DNA of 64,000 bases from Pseudoalteromonas sp. R3. Lineage in GTDB: Bacteria; Pseudomonadota; Gammaproteobacteria; Enterobacterales; Alteromonadaceae. This document shows positions 20,301-31,800 of this stretch, piece after piece; the first letter of the stretch is position 1; each line of letters opens with the position of its first letter. The stretch covers positions 1,178,001 to 1,242,000 of the forward strand of contig NZ_CP034835.1 in the NCBI RefSeq assembly GCF_004014715.1. The letters are read 5' to 3'. Position numbers and translations under genes: made by a program. A model generated the notes under the pieces. The model had not been told where the DNA came from. It saw only the letters and a program-made list of their open reading frames with translations, and did not search any database.

Positions 20301-21057
20301 CATGAGCCAGTATTGGCAGACGCAGTTAGAGTCGTTGCCGGCTCTGCATGGTATTGCCCTGGATAAACCACGCAGTCATTTGTCACTCAATGAGGCGCAA
20401 TCACCCGCGGCAGGTATGGCACGAGTTGTGCTCCCACAGACTGTTGGGCAGCAATTGGCTGAATTTGCCAAGCGCCATGGCACCTCTGAATTTGTGGTAT
20501 TACAGAGTATGTTTGCGCTGGTGGTAAGCCTGTTTAGCCGTGAAGAAGACGTGGTGATTGGGTCACCCATGGCGAATCGTCAACAGCGCGCCACCCAGGA
20601 AATGGTCGGATATTTTGTTAATCCTGTGGCTATTCGCAGTCAGGTCAATCGCCAGCAAACTCTGGCGCAGTTTATCGCCGGTCAGCACGACACCATCATG
20701 GCGGCAATGGCGCACCAGGCGTTTCCTTTTTCTCATTTGGTCGATACGCTTAATCCGCCACGCCAGGAACATGTTCATCCAATTTTTCAGATTCTGTTTA
20801 ACTTTCTGGGTAAGAACCCACATCGTGAACACTTTACACTGGGCGAGGTTGAAGCTCAGGTGTTGACTGAGCAAGACACTCAGGCGAAGTTTGATCTGAC
20901 TCTGGATATCTGGCAGAGCATGGATGACCAGCTCACCACCAGCCTTTACTATAACTGTGCTTTGTTTGACAGCACGACCGCTCAGTCAATCCTGTCGCAA
21001 TTCTGTGAGGCCCTGAATCACTGGCTGACAGATCCACCCAACCTCTGCATCGTTTAA
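17314..21057 (+). CDS. Giant NRPS, 5' portion: C-domain remnant, A-T (module 1), C
   Basis: About 1247 residues from the GTG at 17314, chosen because GGGAGAG precedes it by five bases; an ATG at 17341 is the alternative. Residues 1-195 look like only the C-terminal half of a condensation domain: an FSCFALVYARYYQM helix, then SFTLLLNM and LEWFYDAQ strands, with no HHxxxDG motif. Next come an A domain (about 17920-19420; YTSGSTGLPKG, YGPTEA, RSGDLVR; pocket D-T-E-D-V-G-A-I-T, substrate uncertain, Glu239 hints at a basic residue), a T domain (GGHSL near 19541-19555), and a C domain (19735-21050, HHIAVDD at 20146-20166, Asp in place of Gly). The ORF stops at 21057 just where a C-A linker should continue. 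That linker goes on in another frame, so this is probably the front of the same gene as the next ORF. Confidence 0.85.
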   Translation: MIVDRANPGMAKEITSLAQSSLDAATVTQAATRLNTDKAQMLFSCFALVYARYYQMSPARMRYVDNADANSASNTEQVCDLHLDPMMTVQQWHDYVCTQKTGALPMPTGVTENTDALLPVFLVAESAKAGMENMSFTLLLNMASDTHLEWFYDAQQIDRQTVETLADWLTFVVTEVAIDPSQSLSALAYYHETLSPPVAQAPQSIVDLLDQLSEHAPRALAVCDSDEQIDYRTLVTRSCHLAAQLNEQVDPGTRVGVMLPGSVAALVAQLALWRLGATFVPLDPGYPAQRLAHIMTDADLKCVLTDATNEHKGVRDGVKCYRYDALMAQTHSKVWHPPEIDTSLSAYIIYTSGSTGLPKGVPISFEAFAAHIHAMSEHLALSDQDAVLSFASLNVDTALEQIWVGLCAGAAVHIKGERLWRHQELTDYLLQHQITCTDLPPALVAELLSEQANEMAFWQQTRLHTLVLGGETLNPQIVRRWEELALFSRCRLFNAYGPTEAAITSTWHQVIPADLSRASIPIGKLCGPRIALVVDSEGHEQPPGAVGELLLAGPCLSSGYLNREAENHSKFIQYRGMRWYRSGDLVRQGPDGEFYFLGRADEQVKVRGFRVELGEIDSQLARHDQIRSIAVVDVVRGQSQQLVAFYVAQGEPPTGEELSEFAASRLPGHMVPNQFVALSELPLLPNGKVNRRALRDHRLPETVASEIVEPQSPLQTQLRKIWAQAFELPEEALSCAAHFFALGGHSLIGLRILGAISEQLMVDLEFQTLLTHPTIVDLANYIELDTASLAKEANPLPAISMQPDAAAGPVVSFAQQQMWLASQHEGLEENGQHSYLVPLTLSLSGPLEVPRLQAALDLWLAHNPILRTRLVMDEDGQLQPQLADTAQLPLQHIELSQLDEAQQSQRIAQVRAELGRGLTPASALMVNACLISVSEQRHLLCCVFHHIAVDDWSVNLLCQQLSEFYQHAVEPGERAGYGDYARWQKQHWEGSEQAQAMSQYWQTQLESLPALHGIALDKPRSHLSLNEAQSPAAGMARVVLPQTVGQQLAEFAKRHGTSEFVVLQSMFALVVSLFSREEDVVIGSPMANRQQRATQEMVGYFVNPVAIRSQVNRQQTLAQFIAGQHDTIMAAMAHQAFPFSHLVDTLNPPRQEHVHPIFQILFNFLGKNPHREHFTLGEVEAQVLTEQDTQAKFDLTLDIWQSMDDQLTTSLYYNCALFDSTTAQSILSQFCEALNHWLTDPPNLCIV
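21009..21057 (+). other. Frame change joining the two halves of the giant NRPS
   Basis: The first NRPS ORF ends at the TAA 21055-21057. The frame of the second ORF is open from 21009, because its last stop is the TGA at 21006-21008. Between 21033 and 21138 that second frame reads a normal NRPS linker (STQPLHRLTNVPVHSAREAL, then LLTLGKGEECELDEFF) leading straight into the next A domain. The shift must therefore lie within these 49 bases. One added base near 21031-21038 (GATCCACCC) would restore a single frame. I see no canonical -1 slippery heptamer. Either a sequence error or a real frameshift is possible. Confidence 0.8.
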
Positions 21058-21125
21058 CAAACGTCCCTGTTCACTCTGCCCGGGAGGCGCTGCTGACACT
21101 TGGCAAAGGGGAAGAGTGTGAGCTG

Positions 21126-22830
21126 GATGAATTCTTTGTGCAACGTCTGAACCGCCTCAGTGAGCAATGTGACGGCCGCCCGGCGCTGATTGACGATAAT
21201 CGTTCTCTCAGTTACCGGGAGTTGGCACAACAGGCCCGTGCATTGGCTGGTTACTTGCAAAGTAACGGGGTGGAGCAAGGTGATGCCGTTGCCGTGATGA
21301 TGCCTCGTTGTGTTGAGTATATTGTCGCTGTCTATGCCTGCCATTTATGTGGCGCGGCGTTTGTTCCAGTTGATACTCACTTCCCGGCTGAGCGAGTTAA
21401 TAATATCGCCAGCCAGGCAGGTATCCATTGGTTGTTGAGTGTATCGGAAGTTGCCAAGGCCCCGGAACTGGCGTGTGAATTTATCGATGTACGGGTTGCG
21501 ATTGCACAGGGGTTGCGTTGTCAGCCGGTAGTCAACCGTCCACAAGATACGGCCTATATGCTGTTTACGTCCGGCTCAACTGGCACACCCAAAGGAGTTG
21601 TCGTCACTCAGCGTAACTTAAGCTACTTTTTAACCACCAATGATACAGATACATTCTCGGCGCATGATCCCAGCAACGTAAGATGGGGCTGGCGCCTGGC
21701 GTTTGTCTTTGACGGCTCCATGTTGGGGCTGGGCGCTGTCGCTGCTGGTGCAACTGTGGTACTGGCAGACGAAGCGACCTGTCAGGATCCAGAGCGTTAT
21801 GCGGAGTTTTGTCGTCAGCATCAGCTCACTCACTGTTGTGTCACCCCTTCATTTTGTGAGCTATTTATCGAGCAATGGCCGGATGTTGCACAGATGCCAA
21901 ACCTGGGGATGGGAGGCGAGTCGATTTCACCGTCTCTGTGGGCGCGCCTCAATGAGATTGCCGCTCAAACCGGGTTGAGCATCATCAATTACTATGGTCC
22001 AACTGAAATCACGGTACATGCCACATGCTGTGATATCAGCACATCGGCTTTACCAAGTATCGGTAAGGTGGCAAGCAATGCGCAGATTTATCTGGTCGAT
22101 GACTGTGGTACCTTGTTACCGCGCGGTGCAATTGGCGAGATATGGGTTGCAGGTAGTGGTGTCACAGCCGGTTATCTGGGCCAGCCGACATTGACCGCGG
22201 AAAAATTCATTGAGAACCCCTACGGTCCTGGTTTGGTTTATAAAACAGGTGACCTGGGACGCTGGAATACACAAGGGCAGCTTACTTTCCAGGGACGTGC
22301 AGATACGCAATTAAAACTGCGTGGCTATCGCATTGAGCCCGGTGAAGTCGAATCTGTTATTGCTCAGCATGAGGCCGTGCAACAAGCGTTTGTGACTGCG
22401 CACCGTCAGCAACTGGTTGCTTATGTGGCAGTGGGTGGTGCTGCAGAGGACGCACATGTAGAGCTGCAGCGTGCTTTACAGGTGAACCTGAATGCGCAGC
22501 TCCCGGCCTATATGGTGCCTACCCACTTTGTTTTTATACCTCAGCTACCTTTGACTCTGAACGGCAAGGTCAACAAAAAAGCATTGCCGCTGCCTCAGGC
22601 GAGTGGTGCTGATGAGTATGTTGCACCGAGCAATGGTACCGAGGAGAAGCTCTGCGAAATGTGGTCAGAAGTTTTAACGCTGGACGCCTCGCAGATCAGT
22701 GTGCAAAGCAACTTCTTTACGCTGGGTGGCCATTCCTTACTGGCCACTAAGTTGCTCAGCATGATCAAGAAAGTGTTTGGCTATCCGCTGACAATGACAC
22801 AGCTGTTTGCCAATCCAAACATTGCAGCAC
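21126..22830 (+). other. NRPS module 2 (A-T), unusual pocket
   Basis: A domain with FTSGSTGTPKG and YGPTEI. The stretch before core A4 is VRWGWRLAFVFDGS, a WGWR signature shared only with modules 3 and 4 here. Pocket read as D-G-L-C-G-G-Y-V-H; I know no matching substrate. T domain GGHSL near 22730. Confidence 0.8.
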
Positions 22831-25800
22831 TGGCTGCGCTGTTGCCAGCGCCTCAGGCTGCCGACAGCGCTGTGCGTAGTGAAATACAACTTGCTCCCAA
22901 TGCAGATGTGGTTTTGTCATTTGCGCAGCAACAAATGTGGCTGGCCTGTGAAATGAGCGACAACCAGGCTGGGTACTTGCTGCCACTACACCTGGCATTG
23001 CACGGCTCGGTTGATGCTGCCCGGCTTGATACAGCGCTGGTTAGCCTGCTCACTCGTCATACCGTGTTGCGTACTTCCATTGAGCGTACCGGGCAGGGGA
23101 TTGTTGCCAGGGTAAATCCGGCACCGGACAGGGTTTTAAGTCAGGTTGACTTGCGTGAGTACAATACCGTGCAGCAGCAAGAGGCCATTGCCAAAGTGAC
23201 AGAGCAAGTGGCAACGACACTAACACCTGCCAGCGATCTTATGCTGCATGCCGTCTTGTTTACGCTCGGTACTGAGCAGTATGAGCTGAGATTATGGTGT
23301 CATCATATCGCAGCGGATGGCTGGTCTGTCGAGCTGCTGGGTAATGAATTATCCGCTTTATATATTGACCCCACAGCTCAGCATGACGTGACGTTACAAT
23401 ACAGTGACTTTGCACGTTGGCAGCGTGAGCACTTTGCTGAGCAAGATGTGCTGCCGTCACTACGTGAATACTGGCAGACGCAGCTCACCGATTTACCGAG
23501 TTTACACAGTTTGCCGATAGATGGCGCACCTGAGGGGGATCTGCATACCGCGCATACCTGTCGGGTGACACTTGATGAAAAGCAAAACCAGCAGCTGAAA
23601 GCATTCTCTGGTGCCCAGGATGTTACCTCGTTTGTGACATTACAGAGCGCATTTGCGTTACTGCTGGCACAATTTGGCGCCGAGCAAGACGTGGTAATGG
23701 GTACGCCGATGGCGAATCGTCGTCATGAAGAAACTCAGTCACTGATTGGCTATTTCGTCAATTCAGTGGTGTTGCGCAGCGCGGTGGACTGGACGGACAG
23801 TTTCAGCGCTATGCTTGTTCGACAAAGAGCCATGATCCTTGATGCGTATGAGCATCAGGAAATGCCATTTGAACAGCTGGTTGAGCTCTTACAGCCGCAA
23901 CGTGTACATGGTCGTCATCCGCTTTTCCAGATCATGTTCAATTATTTATCCAGTGATGAACGTCTGACGTCGTTTGCCTTGCCGGGTGTCCGGGTAAGTA
24001 CATTGCCTCCTGAGCAAAGTGCCGCTAAGTTTGACCTGTCACTGAACATCATAGAGCGCGACTCTGGCGCATTGAGCATTGAAGTGGATTACGCCACGGA
24101 GCTGTTCAGTGAGGCGATGATAAACAGCTTGCTGTCTCAGTTCGTGCATATTATCTCAGTATGTTGCGCCGCGCCTTCTGAGCCACTCAATACGCTTGAT
24201 TTACTGGCACCAGAGCAAGTTCCTGTGGTGCGCGAGCAGCTGGGTCACGGGCCTGAGCAGCCTGTGCAGCCGGTACTCATGCCACAGCGCTTGTTTGAAC
24301 TGGCTGCCGCTCGTCCGGCGCACATTGCCGTGCACGATGCACATGCCCGGCTGAGTTATGCCGAGCTGGATCATCAGGCCAGACAGTATGCTGCGGGTCT
24401 GCAGCTGCTGGGTGTAAATCCGGGTGATGCGCTGGCATTGTTGCTCCCCAAAGATGCTCAGCTGGTGGCTTTGCTACAGGCCATTCATCTTTGTGGCGGC
24501 GTCTATATCCCGTTGGATGAAAGCTATCCGACTGAGCGGATAGACAACATCTGCCAGCAGGCGAATGTGCGTTTTATTATCAGTCGAGCGTCGCAGAAAA
24601 AACTGTATCAGGGTGAGCGTCCAGTCCATCAGCTGGAAAATCTCAGTGCTGATCATAATCGCTATCAGAGCGTGGATATAAGCGCGCAAGATACTGCGTA
24701 TATATTGTTTACATCTGGCTCAACCGGTGAACCTAAAGGGGTGCAGGTGAGCCATGGCAACCTGGCTCACTTTATTGGAGTGATGCACGATACTGTACTT
24801 AAAGGACGTGATATCAGGGATGTGTGCTGGGGCTGGCGTGCCCCGCTGGTCTTTGATGCCTCGGTGCTTGGTCTGGCGACGCTGGCGCTGGGCGGTCAGT
24901 TATGGGTGTGTGACAGAGAAACCAGCCGGGATCCACTTAAATATGCGGCGTTCGTTCAGCAACAGGGTATCAATCTGACCTTTGCAACCCCCTCGTTTGC
25001 TCAGCTGATGCTCGATGCCTGGCCACAGGATAAGCCTACCCCGGACCTGATGCTGGGCGGAGAGGCGCTGGAGCAGCCCCTTTGGTCACAACTGGTTGCA
25101 CTACGTGAACAGGGACACCGGGCTTATAATGTCTACGGACCAACGGAAACAACGGTTTATGTGACCTGTACTGAGGTAACCGGCGACACAACGCATCTGG
25201 GGCAAACCGTAGCCAGCACCCAGCTTTATGTGCTTGACGCTTACCAGCGTCTGCAACCATTTGGTGCGAAAGGCGAACTTTACATCGCAGGTAGCGGGGT
25301 CTCTCTGGGTTATCTGAATCGTGACCAACAAACCCGGGACAGCTTCCTGAATAACCCGTTTGGTGCAGGAAAACTGTACCGCAGTGGCGATCTGGTACGC
25401 TGGGATGAAGCTCGCCGTCTGACATACATGGGTCGGGCGGATGACCAAATTAAACTACGCGGTTTGCGCATTGAATTGGGAGAAATCACCCGCTTGATGA
25501 GCAACAGCGGTCTGGTAAAGCAAGCTTGCGTGCAGGTTGTTGAGCAGCATTTGATTGCCTACTTTACGGCACCAGAAACTGCGACAGGCGATCTTGATCG
25601 TCAACTGACACAATATCTGAGTGAAAAGTTGCCGGATTATATGGTGCCTTCACAGTGCATTTTGCTTGATGAAATGCCATTAACCGTAAACGGGAAAGTG
25701 GATAAGCGCAGGTTACCTGCAGCAAATATCGTTGAGCAGACGTATCTGGGGCCGGTTAATGAAACAGAGCAACAACTGGTGGAGCTGTGGGCTCAGGTAT

Positions 25801-28800
25801 TGGGCCGCAAAGCCGATGAAATAAGTACAACGGCCAACTTCTTTGCGCTGGGCGGACATTCTTTGCTGGCAGCTAAGCTGATCACGTTGATCAATGGGGC
25901 GTTTGGGGGTGACTGGTCACTGGCGAGTGTCTTTAAGTATGCGAGCATTCAGGCTCAGGCAGGGATGATTGCGCAGCACACGCAGATTACCCACAGTGTC
26001 GAAATTACGCGTTCACACTGTGATGAACCAGCGCTGTCTATGGCACAGCGCCAGATGTGGCTGGCTTGTGAGATGAGTGACGATCAGGCGGGTTATTATA
26101 TTCCGCTTTACCTGCGCTTTGATGCTTCCCCAGACCCTGAACGTCTGGACCAAGCCTTATGTGCTTTACTTGAGCACAATCCGGTACTGAGAACCTCAGT
26201 AGTGCAGCAAGGTAATGAGCTGGTTGCACAACTCAGTGCCCAGCCCGATAGCGTGCTAACGTTTGATGACCTGTCAGAGTGTGAGGCAGAGCAACGCGAC
26301 ACGGCACTGGCTAACAGTTTTGCGCAACTTCATGAGGGCCTGACGCCGCAAAGTCCGGTGATGCTGCGCGCAAAATTGATCACCCTGAGTGCACAAGAGT
26401 ACGTTTTGGCGCTGTGTATTCATCATATCGCGGCAGACGGCTGGTCAATGGGACTGATTCTGGAGCAGCTGGATCACTTTTATCGTACTGGGCACGCTGA
26501 TGAGTCTGAATTGCCTCTATACCATGACTACGCACGCTGGCAGCAAGCACAGTTCGACGATCCCGTTCATATGGATAAGCTGGCGAAGTACTGGCAACAG
26601 CAGCTGGCAGACTTACCACTGCATCATGAACTGGCATTGGATAAACCGCGCCCGGTTGATGCCAGCTATCGTGCGCAGACTCTGAGCAGACGCATTCCAG
26701 TGGAGCAGGTGAGTGCAATCCGCGAGTTTGCTCAACAACAGCAAACCACCCCATTTGTGGTGTTGCAGAGTGCTTTCTCCTGGGTATTGTCACTGTTCAG
26801 TGGTGAACAAGACATTGTGATGGGCACGCCAATGGCAAACCGCCAGCAGGCGAGCTGTGAACACATGATTGGCTATTTTGTAAATAGTGTTGTGTTGCGT
26901 GCGCAGGTGTCCCCTCAGCTCAGTTTTAATGACCTGGTCAAAGCGCAAAATAGTACCTTCCTGAGTGCTTATGAGCATCAAGCCTTCCCGTTTGAGACAC
27001 TGGTTGAAACCTTAAATCCGGAGCGGGTTGCACACCTTCACCCGTTGTTCCAGATTATGTTCAGTTATCTGACGGCTGAGCATAGTGCGGCGATTTCTCT
27101 GGGAGAGCTTGGCTGTGAAACGCTGGAAGAGCCTAACAGCTTCGCTAAATTTGACCTGACACTCAATGCAACAGAGCAGCAAAATGGCGATATCCTGCTG
27201 GAAATTGACTTCAGTACGGACATTTTTGAGGCTGCGACAGCACAAGCCCTGCTGACCTATCTGAGCGATGGACTCAGCAACTTACTGGCTCACAGCAGTA
27301 CGCCATTCGAATCATTGCCTGCACTGGTTGATGACACTCAGTGGCGTGCCATTGAGGCATTGGGTAAAGGAGCACCCTGCCAGTACGAGGCGGATTTGCG
27401 CACTATGCTCGAAGCGCGTGTTGCCCAAAACCCTGAGCAAGTCGTCATTGAAGAGGGCGAGTTGACCCTGACTTATAGTCAGCTACACACACGCGCCACG
27501 CAGTTGGCTGGGTATTTACAATCACTGGGTGTGCAGCCTGGTGAGAATCTGGGACTGCTATTGCCGCGCAGCGCAGATGCGCTCGTGGCTATTTATGCAA
27601 CCCAGTTGTGTGGCGCGACTTTTGTGCCGTTGGCGCTGGATTACCCTCGTGCCCGGGTTGAAAAAATAGCTGAACAGGCACAGCTCCGTCTGCTCTTGGT
27701 TCAGCACCTGGATGCCGGGCAGGCATTTGAGGGAATTGCCGAGATTGTCAGCCTGCAAACTATCCCATCTGGCTGTGATTACCGAGTGCCAGAGCGATAT
27801 GCACAGATGGCGTATTTGCTCTTTACATCAGGCTCTACCGGAGAGCCCAAAGGCGTGTGTATCAGTCAGCAAAACCTGGCGCATCTACTGACAAGCTGGA
27901 CACAGCGGACCTTTGCAACGGTAGACATGGCTACGGTGCGCTGGGGTTGGCGTGCTCCTTTAGTATTTGATGCGTCTATGTTTGGTCTGGCCATAGTGGC
28001 ATTTGGTGGGTGTCTGGTCATTGCTGATCATGAAACGGGCCGTGACCCCTATGCCTTTATGCGGTTCTGTCAGGCTCACAGTATTAACTACAGCTTTGCC
28101 ACGCCTTCTTTTGCGGAGCAAATGCTGGAGTGTCATGAGCAACCGATGCCATCGCTGATGCTCGGTGGCGAAGCGTTGAATCGTAAGCTCTGGTGCCAGC
28201 TCAGTGAATACAGTGAGCAACATGGTCGCGTGTTCTTTAATGCCTATGGTCCGACTGAAACAACCGTCGAAGTAACGCAGACTGAGGTCACAGGCACGCA
28301 TCCCCATCTGGGCGGTCCGATAGCCAATACCCAGCTGTACGTGCTGGACGCACAGCAGCGTTGTGTTCCGATCGGGGCCAAAGGGGAGTTGTATATTGCC
28401 GGTGCGGGTGTTGCCGCAGGGTATCTCAACAATCCGGCACAGAGTGAAAAAGCCTTTATTAACAATCCATTTGGTTCAGGTTTGTTGTATCGCAGTGGCG
28501 ATTTGGTGCGCTGGGATCATGATGGCAATCTGGAATTCTTTGGCCGTATCGATCAGCAGGTCAAATTGCGTGGATTCCGTATCGAACTGGGCGAGATTGA
28601 AACGGTACTCAGTCGCAGCGAAGCTGTGACTCAAGTAATATTAACAGTGCAGGGCTCGCATCTGGTTGCCTACTTCGTCGCGGCAGGCACACTGAGCGAG
28701 CAAGACATTACGACGCGCTTGCGGGCACTGGCTCAGCAAGCACTGCCTGACTATATGCAGCCAAGTTACTATGTTCAGATTGAGCAGGTGCCTTATACTG

Positions 28801-31800
28801 TGAGCGGCAAAATTAACCTGCGGGCGTTGCCTGCGATCAGTGTCGAGCAGGCGCATTATGAGGCGCCGGCAACGTACCTGGAGTCGCAGCTGCAAACGCT
28901 GTGGGCTGAAATTCTTGCACTGGATGTTGGTCAGGTAAGCGTTGAGGCCAATTTCTTTGCCCTGGGTGGTCATTCTCTGGCGGCGAGTAAACTGGTTGCC
29001 CGGGTGAAGCAAACCCAGCCATGTACATTGAACGTATCTGATGTGTTTAAAATGCCGACCATTCGGGCACTGGCACGTGCGCTGACGTCGCAACAACAGC
29101 TGCCTCAGGATCTGCCTTTGGTGAAGGCGCCGCGCCCGGAGCGTTTGCCATTAAGTGATGCGCAGCAGCGATTGTGGTTGGTTGATCAGATGGAAGGGCG
29201 CAGTGCTCAGTACAACATGCCCTTCGCATTTGATTATTATGGTGCGCTTGATTTAACGACGCTGACGCAGGCATTGACGGCGCTGGTTGAGCGTCATGAA
29301 GTGCTGCGCACCTGCTTGCGTCGGGATGAGCAGGGGCCTTACCAGTATATCCAGGAGGTCAGTGCATTTGAGCCACAAGTACTCGATGCCAGTGAATACA
29401 GTACAGAAGAATTTGCCGGTCTGCTTGAACAGTTGGCGGTGACCCCATTTGACTTGGAGCAGGATGTGCTGCTGCGTGCACATGTCTTTATCCGTGGTGA
29501 TGATCATTACACCCTGCTACTCAACTTCCATCATGTGGCGATGGATGGTTCGGGCATGGAGATATTCATTGCTGAGCTGGATGCGCTGTATAGCCACAGG
29601 GGAGACAGCGAACGCCTGAACCCGCTGGCACTGCAATATGCTGATTATGCGCTGTGGGAGCATCAGGGACGTCACCCTGAAAACCTGGCCGCACAACGGG
29701 CCTACTGGCATCAGCAGCTGGCACAGCTACCACCGGTGCATGAGTTGCCGCTGGATAAGCCGCGGCCTCAGGAAATGACCCACAGTGGTCAGGTGGTTTT
29801 CAATCAGCTTAGCGAACAATGCAGCGAGACACTGAAAGCCTATTGTGAACGCCAGGGGGTCAGTACTTTCATGGCGATGCATGGCTTACTCAGTGCGCTA
29901 TTGAGCAAGTTCAGTGGCAGTCGCGACATTGTTATCGGCACGCCTGTGGCCAATCGTGAACAGCTGGAAACGCAGCGCATGTTAGGCTTCTTTGCCAATA
30001 CTCTGGTCCTGCGTATGGACACAGATCTGTCTATGTCATTTGCACAATTGCTGGCACAAAGCCGCGACACTGCACTGGCTGCGTTTGATAATCAAAGCGT
30101 ATCTTTTGAAACCCTGGTGGCAGATTTACAAGAGGCGCGTCACAATCGTTATAACCCCCTATTCCAGATCCTGTTGGTGGTTCAGAGTCAGCACAATAGC
30201 GCCTGGTTACTGGATGGGGTCGAGCTGCGTGAGCACCCGGTTAACTTTGATCAGAGTAAATTTGACCTGACACTGTCGGTAGTTGAGCAAGCGGGACAGA
30301 TCCGTCTCGACTGGGAATATAACAGTGACTTGTTCCACAAAGCGACCATAGAATCACTGGCACAGGCGTTTGTGGCTCTATGTGAACAAGCTTTGGCGAC
30401 ACCAGATGCACAGCTGCTGTCTCTGCCGCTGAACGCTGAGGACGCCTGCGACGCTGCAGACGTGGCGCACTTACCTCAGTCTGTCGCCGATGTCTTGCGG
30501 TTAAGCGCCCAAACCCAGCCCGGTGCCCTGGCGTTAGAATCAAGTGAGGTACAACTGACTTATGGTGAGTTTGTGGCTCAATCCAGCCAGCTGGCGCGTT
30601 TACTGGCACAGCACGGGGTCAGGCAACACCAGGTTGTGGCACTGACTTATGCACGCACACCTGCCAGCTATCTGGCCATTGCGGCCCTGCTACAATTGGG
30701 CGCGGCGTATCTGCCTCTGGACCCTAAACTGCCAGAGCAGCGTCTGCGCTATATTCTGCAGCAAAGTGGCGTTGAACATGTGATTGACACCCGAGGCGAC
30801 GCCAGCCTCGCAGAGCTAATCGACACGCTTGAATTAAACTGTCTGGCACTCACCTGGCCGGCGCTACAGTCGCAACTGAAGGGGCTGGACGACAGCCTCT
30901 ATCGCAGTGAAGAACCCATTCAGGGTGATGACGCGGCCTATGTGATTTATACCTCAGGGACAACCGGTGAGCCTAAAGGGGTGGTGCAAACGCATCGTAC
31001 TTTATGTCATCTGGCGGTTGCCCAGCAAAGCACGCATGGGCTCACTGGTGCGAAGCGAACTTTGCAGTTTACGCCTCTCACCTTTGACGTGTCCGTGCAG
31101 GAACTGATCACCAGCTGGTTCACACTCAGTCCGCTGGTACTGATAAACGAAGAAGAAAAAGACAATCTGGCGCAGCTGCCTCAGCTACTGAGTGCACGCA
31201 AAATCGAGCGTTTGTTCTGTCCACCAGCGGTACTTCAAATCTTGGCTGAAGAAGTGCTGGGTAACGACTATGATGCGGTGCCGGATGAGATCATTGTTGC
31301 CGGTGAAGCCTTGTATATCTCAGAGGCCATCGCGGCGCTGTTTACCCGCTACCCCAGCAAGCTCTGGAACCATTATGGTCCGACAGAGACCCATGTAGCC
31401 TGTGCGGAGTTTGTCGACGACTTTAGCCAGCCCGGTTTTGCCTTTATTGGTCTCCCTGTGGGCCAGTGTGGGCTGCATGTTCTGGATCCCTATGGTCAGC
31501 CGGTGCCGCGAGGTGCCATCGGTGAGTTGCATGTCAGTGGCGCGCAGGTCGCCCTGGGTTACCTGGGCCGCGATGAGTTAACTGCGGAGCGTTTTTATAC
31601 GCACGCCAGCGGACAGCCTTGCTATAACACGGGCGATAGAGTTCGCTTCAATGGTAACGGTAAGCTGGAATATCTGGGCCGCAGTGACGATCAGGTTAAG
31701 ATCCGTGGTTTCCGTGTTGAGTTGAGTGAAATTGACCTGGCATTGCAGCAATGCGAGGGAGTTACTCAGGCACGTTGCTTCACCTTTACAGACAGCCAGG

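Noticed and set aside
21026..21045. Programmed -1 frameshift
   Set aside because: No X-XXY-YYZ slippery heptamer is found in the correct phase in 21009-21057; I left a sequence error or mutation as the preferred explanations.
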